Origin: Phenylobacterium sp. J367
GTDB taxonomy: Bacteria; Pseudomonadota; Alphaproteobacteria; Caulobacterales; Caulobacteraceae
NCBI RefSeq assembly: GCF_024699985.1
Contig: NZ_JAJONA010000001.1
Coordinates: 3,602,501-3,666,500 of the forward strand
Direction of reading: 5' to 3'
DNA: 64,000 nt
This document shows, piece after piece, positions 1-8,357 of this stretch. A model generated the notes under the pieces. The model did no database searches, was not told the DNA's origin, and saw only the letters and a list, made by a program, of their open reading frames with translations. Numbering within the stretch: the first letter of the stretch is position 1; the number at the start of each line of letters is the position of its first letter. The translations under genes and the position numbers were made by a program.

Positions 1-252
1 GGCCCCGCCCTCACCGAGGACATCGAGGGCGCGCGACGCGTGCTCTCGGAGGCGGCCCGCCTGGGCCTCGACCTGGACGCGGTCACCCGTGGGCTCGTCC
101 AGGAGGGCATAACGCTGTTCGCGGAGGCCACGGACGCCCTGCTCGGCGCGGTCGACGCCAAGCGCGCGACGCTTCTCGGCGATCGCCAGCGGGCGACGGA
201 CGCGCCCCCAGCGAACAGCCCGGAGACGGCCCCTGCCACACCTACCCAATGA
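1..252 (+). CDS. tal: Transaldolase, C-terminal fragment (cut by window start)
   Basis: The frame is open from base 1 and ends in TGA at 250-252. The visible 83 residues read as the last helices of transaldolase (GVDLDAVT-like segment [16 protein letters not shown], then [17 protein letters not shown]), followed by a low-complexity Pro/Ala tail. Transaldolase moves a dihydroxyacetone unit between sugar phosphates in the non-oxidative pentose phosphate pathway. It lies 13 bp before a 6-phosphogluconate dehydrogenase gene, which supports a shared sugar-phosphate operon. The Schiff-base lysine lies outside the window, so the call rests on the C-terminus and context; a Tal-Pgi fusion cannot be excluded. 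Confidence 0.7.
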   Translation, partial: GPALTEDIEGARRVLSEAARLGLDLDAVTRGLVQEGITLFAEATDALLGAVDAKRATLLGDRQRATDAPPANSPETAPATPTQ

Positions 253-265
253 GGAAATCAGCGCC

Positions 266-1252
266 ATGCATCTAGCGGTCATCGGTCTGGGGCGGATGGG
301 CGCCAATATCGCGCGCCGGCTGATGCGCGGGGGACACAGCGTCGTCGGCTTCGACCGCAACCCACCGCTCACCGAGGCGATCGCCGGAGAGGGCGCGATC
401 GCGGCGTCATCGCTGAAGGACGTCGCCGCCAAGCTGGAGTCCCCGCGCATTTTCTGGGTGATGCTGCCCGCGGGCCTGCCCACTGAGGACACCATCCAAG
501 CGCTCACCGAACTGGCCGAGCCGGGCGACATCATCATCGACGGCGGCAACAGCTTCTACAAGGACGACATTCGACGCGCGCGCGCGCTGAGGGAGAAGAA
601 CCTTTGCTATGTGGACGTCGGCACGTCCGGTGGAGTCTGGGGCCTGGAACGCGGCTACTGCATGATGATTGGCGGGGACAAGGCGACCGTCGCTCGGCTC
701 GACCCGATCTTCTCAGCCTTGGCGCCGGGGCTCGGCGCCATTCCGCGCACACCGAACCGTTTGGAGCAGGAGGGTGAGGATCCGCGCGCCGAGCAGGGCT
801 ACATTCACGCCGGTCCCGCCGGCGCCGGGCACTTCGTCAAGATGGTCCACAACGGGATCGAATACGGGTTGATGCAGGCCTACGCTGAGGGGTTTGACAT
901 CCTCAAGGGCCGGAACTCGGCCAAGCTGCCGGCCGAGGAACGGTTCGATCTGAATCTGACCGATATCGCCGAAGTCTGGCGGCGCGGCAGCGTCATCTCC
1001 TCCTGGCTGCTCGACCTCACCGCCGCGGCCTTGGCCAAGGACCAGATGCTGAGTCAGTTCTCAGGCCGAGTCTCCGACTCAGGCGAAGGGCAGTGGACGA
1101 TCGACGCGGCGATGGAGGAGGCGGTTCCGGTCAACGTCCTCTCCGCGGCGTTGTTCGCGCGCTATCGCAGCCGCGTGGAGCACACATTCGCCGATCAGGT
1201 CCTGTCAGCGATGCGCTTCGGGTTCGGTGGGCACGTCGAAATGCCGCAATGA
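266..1252 (+). CDS. gnd: 6-phosphogluconate dehydrogenase (decarboxylating), short form
   Basis: A 328-residue cytosolic enzyme that oxidises and decarboxylates 6-phosphogluconate to ribulose 5-phosphate. The N-terminal Rossmann motif is [12 protein letters not shown] (residues 7-18). Next come GGNSFYKDD and the substrate segment [15 protein letters not shown], and the catalytic Lys/Asn block is [14 protein letters not shown] (about 188-201). The length matches the short YqeC/GntZ-type family, often NAD-preferring, rather than the roughly 470-residue classical Gnd. The ATG at 266 sits behind a GAGGAAA ribosome site 13 bp after the transaldolase stop. Confidence 0.93.
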   Translation: MHLAVIGLGRMGANIARRLMRGGHSVVGFDRNPPLTEAIAGEGAIAASSLKDVAAKLESPRIFWVMLPAGLPTEDTIQALTELAEPGDIIIDGGNSFYKDDIRRARALREKNLCYVDVGTSGGVWGLERGYCMMIGGDKATVARLDPIFSALAPGLGAIPRTPNRLEQEGEDPRAEQGYIHAGPAGAGHFVKMVHNGIEYGLMQAYAEGFDILKGRNSAKLPAEERFDLNLTDIAEVWRRGSVISSWLLDLTAAALAKDQMLSQFSGRVSDSGEGQWTIDAAMEEAVPVNVLSAALFARYRSRVEHTFADQVLSAMRFGFGGHVEMPQ

Positions 1253-1335
1253 GCAAGGCGCGACCGTGCCGACGGCGGCGCTTTTTCATCTTCGGAACGC
1301 CGACGTTCGCGGCGCGGGCGCCGGTGACGAGCGGC

Positions 1336-1367
1336 CTTGACCTTACCATCGTGGGAAGCCCCATCTG
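1336..1367 (+). promoter_or_regulatory. CueR/MerR-type copper promoter 1
   Basis: TTGACC (1337-1342) is separated by 19 bp from CATCTG (1362-1367). The long spacer carries the imperfect dyad TTACCATCGTGGGAA. A 19-bp spacer with a central dyad is the hallmark of promoters untwisted by MerR-family activators such as CueR. Near-identical elements precede the copA oxidase gene and the second HMA gene in this window. It drives the HMA/DUF411 pair starting at 1400. Confidence 0.75.
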
Positions 1368-1399
1368 GTCAGGCGAGGCCATCAGAACAGGAGATTTCA

Positions 1400-1654
1400 A
1401 TGCTTCGTTATCACGTCAACGACCTTAGCTGCGGACACTGTGTCCAAGTTGTAACCGCCGCCATCAACGCGCTGGATCCAGCCGCAGAGGTCACCATTGA
1501 CCTGCCCAGCAAGCGGGTCGATGTGCGGTCGGATCGCGAGCCGTCCGTGGTGGCGGGGGCGATCAGCAAGGCCGGTTATACACCGGCCTTGTACGAACAG
1601 GACGCGGCGGCCGCGAGAAGCAGCGGCTCTTGCTGCTGCGGCCCGCGCCGCTAA
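1400..1654 (+). CDS. Heavy-metal-associated (HMA) domain copper chaperone-like protein
   Basis: An 84-residue CopZ/Atx1-like protein. The metal site is in LSCGHCVQVV (residues 9-18), a CxxC loop that normally binds Cu(I) and hands it to an ATPase or another acceptor. The tail ends with a Cys-rich CCCGPRR that could bind more metal. The ATG at 1400 follows an AGGAG ribosome site and the CueR-like promoter at 1336-1367. It is followed after 20 bp by a DUF411 gene, and the pair is duplicated at 27517-28232. Copper rather than another soft metal is inferred from the promoter type and neighbours. Confidence 0.88.
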   Translation: MLRYHVNDLSCGHCVQVVTAAINALDPAAEVTIDLPSKRVDVRSDREPSVVAGAISKAGYTPALYEQDAAAARSSGSCCCGPRR

Positions 1655-1674
1655 ATCCCAAGGAAGTGACAGAG

Positions 1675-2124
1675 ATGCTGACTCGCCGATACCTGCTGGC
1701 CGCCAGCGCGGCGCTTGTGTCCGGAGCACCCGCCCTCGCGGCGAGCCCGCCGCCTGTGACGGTCTACAAGACCGCCAGCTGCGGCTGTTGCAAGGGCTGG
1801 ATCACCCACATGCGCCGGTCGGGCTACCTTATGAAGGAAGTGGTCGTGGAGGACGTCAGTCCGATCGGACGCGAGCATGGCGTGCCATTCGAGCTGTCGT
1901 CATGCCATCTCGCGACGGTCGGTGGCTATGTCGTGGTCGGCCACATACCGCCGGCCGACGTCGCACGCTTGCTGCGCGAGAGGCCGAAAGCCCTAGGCAT
2001 CGCCGTTCCGGGCATGCCTTTCGGGTCTCCCGGCATGGAGTCCCCAAGGGGTGAGGTCGAGGCCTACCAGACGCTGCTGCTCATGCCGGGAGGCAAGACG
2101 CGGGTCTTCGCGCGCCATGGCTGA
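1675..2124 (+). CDS. DUF411 periplasmic metal-binding protein
   Basis: A 149-residue exported protein with a clear signal peptide (MLTRRYLLAASAALVSG, cleavage after PALA). The mature domain is DUF411, with conserved cysteines in TASCGCCKGW and ELSSCHLATVGGY, and the C-terminal block GGKTRVFARHG. The family is found in copper and silver resistance loci; its biochemical role is not settled. The start at 1675 is chosen because it yields the signal peptide and follows an AAGGAAG ribosome site. A close paralog lies at 27783-28232 and a C-terminal remnant at 36893-36990. Confidence 0.9.
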   Translation: MLTRRYLLAASAALVSGAPALAASPPPVTVYKTASCGCCKGWITHMRRSGYLMKEVVVEDVSPIGREHGVPFELSSCHLATVGGYVVVGHIPPADVARLLRERPKALGIAVPGMPFGSPGMESPRGEVEAYQTLLLMPGGKTRVFARHG

Positions 2125-2134
2125 TCTAATTGTG

Positions 2135-2155
2135 AGCGGCGGCGGCGCCGCCGCT
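2135..2155. terminator. GC-rich hairpin between convergent genes
   Basis: A perfect 10+1+10 palindrome (AGCGGCGGCG, one G, CGCCGCCGCT) lies between the convergent DUF411 and GAPDH genes. It has no clear T-tract, so it may act as a bidirectional stem or a Rho-assisted terminator. Confidence 0.5.
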
Positions 2156-2168
2156 AGGGATGCGAACG

Positions 2169-3218
2169 CTAGCCCCCAGCCGGGTTGAACGGATCGCGCG
2201 AGATCTGCAAGGCCTCGTCGGTCGCGCGTATCGATGCGGCCCCAGAGGGCTCGCGGCCGGCGAGCGCCCGGATGGCGTCGATCGTCTCAGGCACAACAAT
2301 GGCCTGGTTGTCGACCATGTAGGTATAGAACAACTCATCGCCCTCCACGCGCAGCATGTCGGACCAAAGCGCGACCTCGTAGAGATCGCCCCGGGAGCGG
2401 CCGAGGTCCGCCATCAGCTCCTTGACCGCATTGATCGCGGCTAGGCCATAGCTGTCGGGCATGAGGAAAATGCGGGGTGACGCGCGGAAGGCGTCCAGCA
2501 CCTCCTCCTTCGGGGCGCTTCGGGAAAGCTGAACCGACCAGTAGTGGAGGTGGGCGATCGTCTCGGGGACCTTGACGGCCATCGTCAGCACATCGAGGTC
2601 CGGGTCGACCGTCTGAGCATCAGGACCTTGGTGGCTCGGGATCTCCGGTTCCGGGACGAGGGTGTTGATGATACCGCCAAGGTGACTCTCCCACGGGTCG
2701 GTGGCGCGCCGCATGAGCGTGCCGCGAGCGCGCCGGAGCAACCCAGCCTGCTTCAGAGCGGTCAAGGTCCGCACCGTCGCCGTTGTATTGCAGGAGACGA
2801 CGCGGGTCGCGTCGAGGCCGACTGCGCTTTGGTAGTTGGATTCCGCGACGAAGGAGTGACCGGTAACGCCGTGCTTCTCGCCTCCCTGCACGATGAACTT
2901 CCGGCCGAGTTGGCGATAGACCGGCACATTCTCCGCAGCGACCCGCTTGGGCGTGCAGTCTACGACGACATCGACGGTTCCAAGCAGATCCTGCAGACGC
3001 CCTTCCACGGCAATCCGATTTGCCGCGAGGTGCTCATGTGCTTCGGACGTGGCGGCGAACAGTGGGATATCCTTGCGGTGCAGGGCCCGCGTCCGCCAGT
3101 CTGCTGCGACGTCGGAGACGCCCACCAGGCGCATATCAGCCTGAGCACGCACAGCATCGGCAACACGTTTGCCGATCACCCCGTAGCCGTTGACGCCGAC
3201 CCGAATCTCCCCTGCCAT
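2169..3218 (-). CDS. gap: Type II (archaeal-type) glyceraldehyde-3-phosphate dehydrogenase
   Basis: A 349-residue protein with the NAD(P)-binding start IRVGVNGYGVIGKRVADAV (residues 5-23) and the nucleophile region VVSCNTTATVRT. Cys in SCNTT is the thiol that forms the thioacyl intermediate. These are signatures of the archaeal GAPDH family, which is unrelated in detail to the usual bacterial GapA. It interconverts glyceraldehyde 3-phosphate and 1,3-bisphosphoglycerate in the cytosol. A strong GAGGAGG ribosome site precedes the ATG at 3218. It is transcribed against its neighbours, but the sugar-phosphate theme (tal, gnd) suggests linked metabolism. Type II GAPDH is uncommon in bacteria, so transfer is likely. 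Confidence 0.9.
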   Translation of the reverse strand: MAGEIRVGVNGYGVIGKRVADAVRAQADMRLVGVSDVAADWRTRALHRKDIPLFAATSEAHEHLAANRIAVEGRLQDLLGTVDVVVDCTPKRVAAENVPVYRQLGRKFIVQGGEKHGVTGHSFVAESNYQSAVGLDATRVVSCNTTATVRTLTALKQAGLLRRARGTLMRRATDPWESHLGGIINTLVPEPEIPSHQGPDAQTVDPDLDVLTMAVKVPETIAHLHYWSVQLSRSAPKEEVLDAFRASPRIFLMPDSYGLAAINAVKELMADLGRSRGDLYEVALWSDMLRVEGDELFYTYMVDNQAIVVPETIDAIRALAGREPSGAASIRATDEALQISRDPFNPAGG

Positions 3219-3373
3219 CTGGCACCTCCTCTTTTCGCTGGCCCCCCCAGCAGCGCCTGGTGGGCGCTATGGCGGAGCCTTCTGTTGCTGTGGCGCTGTA
3301 AGGGACGCTCCATCGCAGCGTCTCTTACGTCTTGCCTTCAAAGCGGCCGAGCCTTTCGGCTAGAAGCGTTGCT

Positions 3374-4209
3374 ATGGATAAGGGATCTGACCTGCATATG
3401 CACGGGACCCAGTCGGCGCCTCTCGTCACAGCCCTAAGAGCCGCCACCATCGCGGCTGTGGCTCTAACCGCCGCAACACCATCCACCTTCGCCTGGGCGC
3501 AGGCCCCCGCCGAGGACCACGCCGCTCATCATCCGCCGCCAGCTGGCGCGAACCCCGATGCGGCCTCAGGGATGAGCGGAATGAAGGCCCCCAGCCCCAC
3601 AATGGGCGCCGGTCCCCCAGCGAGCGCCTGCGGCGGCCGGCGGTATGGGCGGCATGATGGGAGATATGATGGCGCCCTCTGGCATGGGCGGGGGGCGCAG
3701 GCGAAGGCGCAGCGGGTTGCTGTGGCCCCATGGGGCCCAAGCCGTTCTACGCGTCTATGATGGACTTTCCGAAGCTCACCGACGAAGCCCGCGCGCGGAT
3801 CCGGCCTGAGGCGCTGACGCGACTGGGATCAGGGTCGCAGGCGGTCACGGATGGGCAGGCGGCCCTGCATCGCGCCCAGGCGGCCAATGACGCCGCTGCC
3901 GCGCTCACCGCGCTGCGCGACGTCAGAGACGGTCTTTCGTTGGCGCAAAGCGGGGCCGGCGCGCTTCGGGCGCTCGAGGCGGGCCAGTCGCCTGAACAGA
4001 CCGCTCTGGCCTGGTTCCGACACGAGATGACGCTGCCCCCGGCGGACCGCTCAGAGATGGCTGGCGGCTTTCGCGGTCTCTCCTGGCTGCACGTTCTGCT
4101 CATGATCCTTCTGGGCGCCGCTCTTACGGGGGGCGCTCTGGCTGCAATGGATCCGCGCGCGCCGTGTGGGGGCGCTGGCCGAGCGGCTGACACCCGGCGC
4201 TCCAGCTGA
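3374..4209 (+). CDS. Met/His-rich exported domain with C-terminal membrane helix (N-terminal part of a probable reductase fusion; frameshifted)
   Basis: The start MDKGSDLHMH is followed by a hydrophobic export segment (about residues 14-40) ending in AFAWAQ-like residues, then a His/Met-rich stretch (HAAHH, GGMGGMMGDMM). A helical domain (DFPKLTDEARARIRPEA and onward) and a membrane helix (LSWLHVLLMILLGAAL) come next. The frame is broken by an extra C in the C5 run at 3614-3618 and an extra G in the G6 run at 3690-3695. Removing one G from the G6 run at 4128-4133 joins it in frame to the reductase downstream, with a positive-inside WIRARR after the helix. One roughly 670-residue protein, periplasmic domain plus cytosolic reductase, is the most economical reading; two overlapping genes is the alternative. 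Confidence 0.6.
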
Positions 4210-5377
4210 GCCATCGACCGCTGAACCCGCAGCTTCGCCGGGTTCAGCCCCTGCTGTCATGTCCAAGGCGGCAGAAGCCGGAGCGCCCGCGCGGCGTCCC
4301 TGGATCGGCGTCCTGCGGATCAAGGCGATTTTCGACGAAACGCCCGGCGTGAAGACGTTCCGGCTGATGGAGCCAAACCTCGGCCCGTTCCCGTTCACTT
4401 TCCTTCCGGGACAGTACGCGACGGTCACCTCCGAGATCGATGGCAAGAAGGTCCGCCGATCCTACACCATCTCCTCTTCGCCCACGCAACGGGACTACAT
4501 CGAACTGACCGTGAAACGTGAGCAATACGGATTGGAGTCTCGCCACCTCCACGACCGCGTCGACGCCGGCGATCTCATCGAGGTGGCCGCCCCCGCCGGG
4601 AGCTTCTTCTTCACCGGTCAGGAGGCGGAAGGCATCGTCCTGATCGCTGGCGGGGTTGGCATTACGCCTATGATGAGCGTGCTGCGCTATCTCACGGACC
4701 GCGCCTATCCCCACGACATCTACCTTCTCTACGGGGTGCGCACGCCCGCCGACATCATCTTCCGCGAGGAACTGGCGCATCTCGCGCGCCGGCACCCGAA
4801 CGTCCACGTCACGACTGTCGTCTCTCAGCCCGAAGGGACCGAATGGGCTGGTTCAGTGGGGTTCATGACGCCCGAGTTCATCATCGCGGCCGTTCCGGAG
4901 ATCGTCCGCCGCCGGGTCCATCTCTGTGGCCCGCCCGCGATGATGGAAGCGGTCAAGGGCGTCCTTCGCGGAATGGGCGTGCCCGACGATCAGGTGAAGA
5001 CGGAGAACTTCGCGCCCCCGAAGGGTGGTCCAGTTCTGGAAACCCAGCCCCCCGCAGCCGCGGTCACGGCCGTCGTCGATGTCGCAGTCGTCTCTCCCTC
5101 GGCCCCGCCGTCGGCGCAGGCGACGGTGACCTTTTCCAAGTCCAACAAGTCCGGACGCCTGGCGCCCGATCAGTCGGTGCTGGAGGCCGCCGAGGCCATC
5201 GGCGTCGCCATCGACTACGAGTGCCGGGTCGGGATCTGCGGCCGCTGCAAGGTGCCACTGCGGCAGGGATCTGTGAGCATGGAGGTCCAGGATTCTCTGA
5301 CGGAGGGGGAAAAGCGCGACGGGGTCATTCTCGCCTGCCAGGCGAAGTCCGTCGGCGACCTCGTTGTGGACGCGTGA
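4166..5377 (+). CDS. FAD/NAD(P)-dependent oxidoreductase with C-terminal 2Fe-2S ferredoxin domain
   Basis: After a Pro/Ala linker, the FAD domain shows RRSYTISSSPT (flavin-binding RxYS/T-like motif). The NAD(P) domain shows VLIAGGVGITPMMSVLR and the terminal HLCGPPAMM. A second linker leads to a plant-type ferredoxin domain with CRVGICGRCKVPL and a distal ACQAKS cysteine, giving the four 2Fe-2S ligands. The protein would pass electrons from NAD(P)H through FAD to the iron-sulfur cluster at the cytosolic face. The ORF probably continues upstream through a membrane helix (see 3374-4209). It is followed after 1 bp by a cytochrome-b-like gene and then a multihaem cytochrome c, so the likely acceptor chain is transmembrane. 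Confidence 0.88.
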   Translation: MGALAERLTPGAPAEPSTAEPAASPGSAPAVMSKAAEAGAPARRPWIGVLRIKAIFDETPGVKTFRLMEPNLGPFPFTFLPGQYATVTSEIDGKKVRRSYTISSSPTQRDYIELTVKREQYGLESRHLHDRVDAGDLIEVAAPAGSFFFTGQEAEGIVLIAGGVGITPMMSVLRYLTDRAYPHDIYLLYGVRTPADIIFREELAHLARRHPNVHVTTVVSQPEGTEWAGSVGFMTPEFIIAAVPEIVRRRVHLCGPPAMMEAVKGVLRGMGVPDDQVKTENFAPPKGGPVLETQPPAAAVTAVVDVAVVSPSAPPSAQATVTFSKSNKSGRLAPDQSVLEAAEAIGVAIDYECRVGICGRCKVPLRQGSVSMEVQDSLTEGEKRDGVILACQAKSVGDLVVDA

Positions 5378-5378
5378 C

Positions 5379-6066
5379 ATGACGCGAAGTGAGAAAGTCA
5401 TTGTGGAAGGCCTGCTGAGCGCACTTGCGCTCACCGCGCCCGCCTTCCTGTTGCATTCAGCGCCGCGGTTTCCCGGGAGCTTGGCCGGCGGGGCCCTGGG
5501 CATAGCCGCAGCTGTGCTCTTTGTCGCCCTACTGGCGTACGCCCTCGTGAAGCGGCAGGGGCGGGTGAAGGCGCTGCTCAGCGCGCGGCGGGTCTCCCCT
5601 TGGCGCGATTCTGACCTTCCACGTCTATGCCGGGGCGATCGGCGCGGTGCTGGGCGTCCTGCACTCAGGTCATAAGCTAGTGAGTCCCCTGGGGGTGGGG
5701 CTCATGGTCTCGATGCTTCTGGTCGTCGCCACCGGCTTTGTCGGACGCTACTTCCTCGTCGAGCTTGGCCAGGATTTGCGGGATCAACAACGCCAGCTCT
5801 CCGTGCTGAGGGATCGCTATGACAGCCTCGCGCTGTCCGCCGTCGGCCTGAAGGATGAGGTTGTGGTCGATCCCTCCGGCCTCAAGGTCAATCACCTGCT
5901 AGGCGCCATTTCCGACCTGGAGTTCGCCATCGGCGCCCGCGAGACTTTGAAGCGCGCGCTGAACCGGTGGGTGGTCACCCACATCCTCGCCGCCATCGTC
6001 ATGTACACGCTGCTCGCGCTGCACATCTGGTCCGGCGTCTACTATGGACTGAGGTGGCTCCCATGA
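5379..6066 (+). CDS. Cytochrome-b-like integral membrane protein (frameshifted)
   Basis: About 228 residues once one G is removed near 5590-5592. There are about five membrane helices. Two early helices carry no obvious ligands. A third contains TFHVYAGAIGAVLGVLHSGH. A long soluble helical insert follows the fourth helix, and the last helix contains VVTHILA and LALHIWSGVYY. Paired histidines on two helices are the usual axial ligands of b haems, so this is probably a di-haem quinone or electron-transfer subunit. The ATG at 5379 lies 1 bp after the reductase stop, and its stop overlaps the cytochrome c start (ATGA), so the three genes are translationally coupled. No family name is assigned. 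Confidence 0.7.
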
Positions 6067-6758
6067 AGCTGCCGGGCCAGATCTACGCGGCGCTGAGCGT
6101 ATTCGGCATGGTCTTCGTCGCTGGGGTCGTGTGGACGCTTTGGCAAGGTGGCAGCCACGCCTTGCCTGGATGGACGGGCGCGGTGCGGCCGGGGGCCCTT
6201 TCCGAGGCCCACGCCTTCCTGGGCGACAAGTGTGAAAGCTGCCATGCGCCAGTCGAGGGCGTGACCGCGCAGAAGTGCGTCACCTGCCATGCGCCGGCGC
6301 CGGAGTTGCTGATGAAACCCGCGACCGCGTTTCACCAGAACATCGGGGACTGCAAAGGCTGTCACGTCGAGCACCAGGGTCGCGCCGTCCGGCCCACCAA
6401 AATGGATCACGCTGTGCTCGAGGCGGTCGCACGGCGGCGCGATGGCGGCTCGGGGAGCCTGCAGTGCGCCACGTGCCATGCGGTTCAAGATCCTCACGGC
6501 GGCTTCTTCGGCAAGCAGTGCGCCAGCTGTCACCAGACCGAGAGCTGGGAGATCAAGACCTTCCTCCATCCGAGTCCCAAGTCCACTGACTGCGCGCAGT
6601 GCCACAAGGCGCCGCCCAGCCACTACATGATGCACTTCGAAATGATGGACCGTCCCATCTCAGGCCAGAAGGGGGCTCGGGTCGAACAGTGTTACCTCTG
6701 TCACCAGACCGACTCGTTCAACAACATCAAGGGCGTTGGCATGGTAAAGGTACATTGA
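6063..6758 (+). CDS. Seven-haem c-type cytochrome (cytochrome c3-like)
   Basis: A 231-residue exported or membrane-anchored protein with an N-terminal hydrophobic helix (about residues 7-28). It has exactly seven CxxCH haem-attachment motifs: CESCH, CVTCH, CKGCH, CATCH, CASCH, CAQCH and CYLCH. Additional His residues (for example DHAVLE, HPSPKS, HYMMHF) could provide distal ligands. It would accept electrons from the membrane cytochrome in the periplasm. The ATGA overlap at 6063-6066 couples it to the upstream gene. The terminal acceptor is not visible in the sequence; metal ions or a terminal oxidase are possibilities. Confidence 0.88.
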   Translation: MKLPGQIYAALSVFGMVFVAGVVWTLWQGGSHALPGWTGAVRPGALSEAHAFLGDKCESCHAPVEGVTAQKCVTCHAPAPELLMKPATAFHQNIGDCKGCHVEHQGRAVRPTKMDHAVLEAVARRRDGGSGSLQCATCHAVQDPHGGFFGKQCASCHQTESWEIKTFLHPSPKSTDCAQCHKAPPSHYMMHFEMMDRPISGQKGARVEQCYLCHQTDSFNNIKGVGMVKVH

Positions 6759-6998
6759 CCCGGACGTATCACGACGTTGCGACTGCCCTAGATTCCCGAC
6801 GTTGCTCATGAACCGTTTCAGCCATCTCTGCGCCTCCGGCCGAGGGACTTGTCGAGCCCGCCTGGGTCGCCGGCAATTCCATCGCCGCAATCAAGATCGC
6901 GATCAATGCGGGCGACGCGCCCGCCGAGCGGGTAGCGAAGATGCCGGGTTCTCGTCTGTTTCGTCCGGCTGATGTCGACTGGCTTAGAGGGGAGGGGC
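6759..6998. other. Intergenic gap between cytochrome c and ATP-grasp genes
   Basis: A 240-bp gap. No recognisable promoter or hairpin is apparent. One frame on the plus strand stays open and reads protein-like (ending RLFRPADVDWLRGEG), but it lacks a plausible start and family and may be a gene relic. Confidence 0.3.
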
Positions 6999-8272
6999 AT
7001 GACCCACGACGATCGAGGTGTTGAAAACCGCGACGCCGTGCTCAACCGTGAGTGCTTCTGCATCACGCTGGATCGTGCCAGCCTCGTTGCGGCGATCCAG
7101 GCCGAAGCGCTGGACGCCGACCTCGCAGCGGCTCTGCTGGACGGCCGGCCGCACCTTTTCGCCGAAATGCCGGTGTTCCTCGCGCGCGCGGATCTGGACG
7201 CCATGCTTGCGGTCGTCGATGCGATCGAGGCGGCGGCCAGCGACCCCACCTATCAGGCGGCGGTGATGGCCTGGGGCCCGAAATCGCGCGGCATGACTTC
7301 GGGCCCCGCGGCGTCTTCACGGGGTACGACTTCCATCTCGGCGCGAGCGGGCCGAAGCTGATCGAAGTCAACACCAACGCCGGCGGCGCCTTTCTGAACG
7401 CCTTCCTCGCCCGCGCCCAGGGTGCGTGCTGCCGCGAGGCGCGAGACGCAATCGAAGCGACGCCGGCCGCGAATTTCGAGGCGGCCGTGTGGCGGATGTT
7501 CGAGCAAGAGTGGCGGTCTCAGGGTCGCGCCAGTCAGCCGCGCACCCTCGCCATCATCGACGATCGCCCGACCGAGCAGTACCTCTTCCCTGAGTTCCTG
7601 CTCGCCCAGCGCGCGTTCGAGCGGCGCGGCCTGAAGGTCAGGATCGTCGATCCTGCAGAGTTGTCCTTCGCCCAGGGCCAGCTTCGGCACGGCGACGAAG
7701 CGATCGATCTGGTCTACAACCGGCTTGTCGACTTCGCGCTGGATGGCGAGGGACACCGGGCGCTTCGTGACGCCTATGTGGCGGGCGCTGTCGTTCTCAC
7801 GCCCAATCCGCGCAACCACGCCCTCCTGGCGGACAAGCGGAACCTGACGGTGCTGTCCGATCCCGCCGCGCCCGCCGGTTGGGGACTGTCGCCCACCCAG
7901 CAGCGCAGTCTTTCGGCAGTGCCTCGAACGATCCTGGTGACCCCGGAGTCCGCGGAGGCCCTGTGGTCGGCTCGCAAACGCTACTTCTTCAAGCCGGCCG
8001 GCGGCCACGGCGGCAAGGCGGTCTATCGCGGCGACAAGATGACCCGCGGGGTCTGGGAGGAGGTGCAGCGCGGCGGCTATATCGCCCAGGAACTGGCCGC
8101 ACCGACCGAGCGGCGCATTAGAATCGACGGCGAGGTCCAGGCGCTCAAGCTTGACGTACGTCTCTACACCTACGCCGGCTCGCCGCTCCTCGCCGCGGCG
8201 CGAGTCTATCAGGGGCAAACAACGAACTTCCGCACGCCGGGCGGCGGCTTTGCGCCCGTCTTCGTCACCTGA
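6999..8272 (+). CDS. ATP-grasp-like ligase of unknown substrate, copy 1 (frameshifted)
   Basis: About 424 residues after restoring one missing base near 7278. The N-terminus contains LNRECFCITLDRASL. The middle has LIEVNTNAGGAFLNAFLARAQ and DLVYNRLVDFALDG, and the C-terminus KRYFFKPAGGHGGKAVYRG and YQGQTTNFRTPGGGFAPVF. The Lys-Pro plus Gly-rich loop and the Asn-Arg-containing metal-site region resemble ATP-grasp enzymes such as glutathione synthetase, which ligate a carboxylate to an amine or thiol. The substrate is unknown. The ATG at 6999 follows GGAGGGG. A paralog at 35591-36875 lies next to cusCBA. Repeated placement beside copper genes hints at a metal-related product, which is inference. 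Confidence 0.65.
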
Positions 8273-8357
8273 ACGGGCGGAGAGCGGGCGCAGCTTTGAT
8301 CTGGGGCAAGGGCGCGGCCGGCGGGGCGCGTATTCTGTAGCAGGGAGCGGAGGGCGC

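Noticed and set aside
2544..3437. Plus-strand frame opposite the type II GAPDH gene
   Set aside because: Shadow of the GAPDH gene, whose motifs and ribosome site are clear.
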